Shown: positions 5,841-6,353 of the stretch, one piece after another
Numbering within the stretch: the stretch's first letter is position 1
How the letters are laid out: every line of letters begins with the position of its first letter
NCBI GenBank assembly: GCA_002329645.1
Contig: DCTS01000059.1
Coordinates: 36,963 to 43,315, forward strand
Length of the DNA: 6,353 nucleotides
Direction of reading: 5' to 3'
Source: Lachnoclostridium sp. UBA1434
GTDB lineage: Bacteria; Bacillota; Clostridia; Lachnospirales; Lachnospiraceae
Program-made: the position numbers and the translations under genes
The notes under the pieces: model-generated
Databases searched by the model: none
The model's input: only the letters and a program-made list of their open reading frames with translations
What the model was told of the DNA's origin: nothing

Positions 5841-6158
5841 GCGCTCAATACACCTCCAAAATTATAATGTTTTTAGTAATGATTACCGCAACTGCCGTCT
5901 TCTAAGCAGTTACGTCAGCCGCTTTAAATTGTAATAAACACGACACCTTCCATGTTTACTAAGACTCCGTGTGGTTTCGCACGGTTCTTAAGGCATGCTG
6001 CCACACCCACAATATCACAATAGCTTATTAAGTATTGACCTCAGGCCTTCGGGTTTTAAAGCCTTGGGTTAACTTAAATCAGCCTGTAACACAAAAAGCA
6101 AAAACCGGATAATATATAAAACAACAGCGGGCCTTGCCGGCTACCGAACTATTGTAAA
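5841..6158 (-). promoter_or_regulatory. Long structured leader between rpmJ and rpsM; candidate autoregulatory RNA
   Basis: This 318-nt stretch has no credible gene. The minus strand shows these stems in order: a terminator-like hairpin at 6142-6126; a loose stem CCAAGGC/GCCTGAGG near 6067-6039; GGCA/TGCC (6002-5992); TAAGA+CCGTG paired with CACGG+TCTTA (5990-5960); TAAACATG/CGTGTTTA around an 8-nt loop (5958-5935); and CGTAACTGC/GCAGTTGCG around a 10-nt loop (5914-5887). GTGTGG (6006-6001) can also pair with CCACAC (5974-5969), an alternative that excludes two of those stems. The rpsM ribosome binding site follows at about 5857-5851. By analogy with S4 control in other bacteria it may bind a ribosomal protein, but I recognise no known family in the sequence. 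Confidence 0.5.
6111..6142 (-). terminator. Terminator-like hairpin just after rpmJ (possible attenuator)
   Basis: Starting 17 nt after the rpmJ stop, the minus strand reads AGCCGGC, loop AAG, GCCCGCT: six GC-rich pairs around one C/C mismatch. The tail GTTGTTTTATATATT is T-rich but interrupted. Its place inside an operon suggests partial termination or attenuation rather than an operon end, since no clear promoter lies between it and rpsM. Confidence 0.4.
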
Positions 6159-6272
6159 TTAGCCTTGTCTTTGTTTGTGTTTGGGATTCTCGCAGATAAT
6201 TCTGACGCTTCCCTTTCTTTTGATTACTTTGCATTTTTCGCAAATAGGTTTAACTGATGACCTTACCTTCAC
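6159..6272 (-). CDS. rpmJ: Large ribosomal subunit protein bL36, zinc-binding form
   Basis: bL36 is the smallest 50S protein and stabilises 23S rRNA folding. Reading the minus strand from the GTG at 6272 gives a complete 37-residue protein, MKVRSSVKPICEKCKVIKRK up to CENPKHKQRQG, the standard length. The zinc ligands Cys11, Cys14, Cys27 and His32 are all present, so this is the zinc-binding (C+) form. The GTG start is supported by a GAAGGGGGTG ribosome binding site with a spacer of about 8 nt and by the absence of any in-frame ATG nearby. A strong promoter lies directly upstream. In most bacteria infA precedes rpmJ, but the 81 nt between rpmJ and the window edge show no recognisable infA C-terminus, so I cannot say what lies upstream. 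Confidence 0.97.
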   Translation of the reverse strand: MKVRSSVKPICEKCKVIKRKGSVRIICENPKHKQRQG

Positions 6273-6306
6273 AGTAATTCACCCCCTTCAAAAAAGTCCG
6301 CCTATT

Positions 6307-6335
6307 ATTATATCACCGCAGAAATATAATAGCAA
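6307..6335 (-). promoter_or_regulatory. Strong SigA-type promoter for the rpmJ-rpsM-rpsK-rpsD-rpoA-rplQ operon
   Basis: The minus strand reads TTGCTA (6335-6330), a spacer of exactly 17 nt, and a perfect TATAAT (6312-6307) preceded by TGA, the extended -10 pattern TGN. The -35 matches the consensus at four of six positions. Transcription should begin near 6302-6299, giving a leader of about 27-30 nt that contains the rpmJ ribosome binding site. Spacing, -10 and position together make this the best promoter in the window. Confidence 0.8.
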
Positions 6336-6353
6336 GCATTTATTTACATGAGT

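Noticed and set aside
5862..5867. TATAAT on the minus strand just before rpsM
   Set aside because: Its best upstream partner, TTGCGG, is 19 nt away and weak, and transcription would start inside the ribosome binding site. AT-rich chance match.
5960..5991. Plus-strand sequence with CCGTGTGG...CGCACGGTTC, resembling a group II intron domain V
   Set aside because: It is too short for the 34-nt domain V, lacks the catalytic AGC triad and proper tetraloop, and no other intron part or reverse transcriptase is present. On the minus strand it is explained as a stem of the rpsM leader.
5922..6045. Open frame of about 40 codons on the minus strand inside the rpmJ-rpsM gap
   Set aside because: It has no ribosome binding site, no clear start and no family resemblance, and it overlaps the paired leader segments. 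This length is expected by chance.

Overview
The window is a conserved ribosomal-protein locus from a low-to-moderate GC Gram-positive bacterium, most likely a Clostridia member near Lachnospiraceae. All genes lie on the minus strand, so transcription runs from high to low coordinates. Three points support this placement: the order rpmJ-rpsM-rpsK-rpsD-rpoA-rplQ-ecfA1-ecfA2-ecfT, strong GGAGG-type ribosome binding sites, and an enlarged bL17 of a kind I associate with Lachnospiraceae. Having rpsD inside the alpha operon differs from Bacillus subtilis, where it stands alone. The genus cannot be set from sequence reading alone.

Right end to centre (6353 to 2802): a strong SigA-type promoter (extended -10, TATAAT, 17-bp spacer) precedes rpmJ, which starts with GTG and was too short for a standard ORF list. 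A 318-nt non-coding stretch follows, unusually long for this position, with a terminator-like hairpin just after rpmJ and several stem-loops before rpsM. Then come rpsM, rpsK, rpsD, rpoA (GTG start) and rplQ. They encode four ribosomal proteins and the RNA polymerase alpha subunit, probably one transcription unit. The 253-nt gap after rplQ holds two terminator-like hairpins and a candidate promoter.

Centre to left end (2527 to 1): ecfA1, ecfA2 and ecfT encode the shared energising module of a group II ECF vitamin/metal transporter: two ABC ATPases and the membrane coupling protein. ecfT runs off the left edge with 188 residues visible. The gaps between these genes are 135 and 121 nt; the second carries a degenerate 30-nt tandem repeat of alternating pyrimidine/purine sequence.

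No mobile element, CRISPR array, tRNA or rRNA is visible and no coding gene looks broken. I see no undescribed protein system. The features most worth a second look are RNA-level: the rpmJ-rpsM leader, the double terminator before ecfA1, the ecfA2-ecfT repeat and the insertion in bL17.
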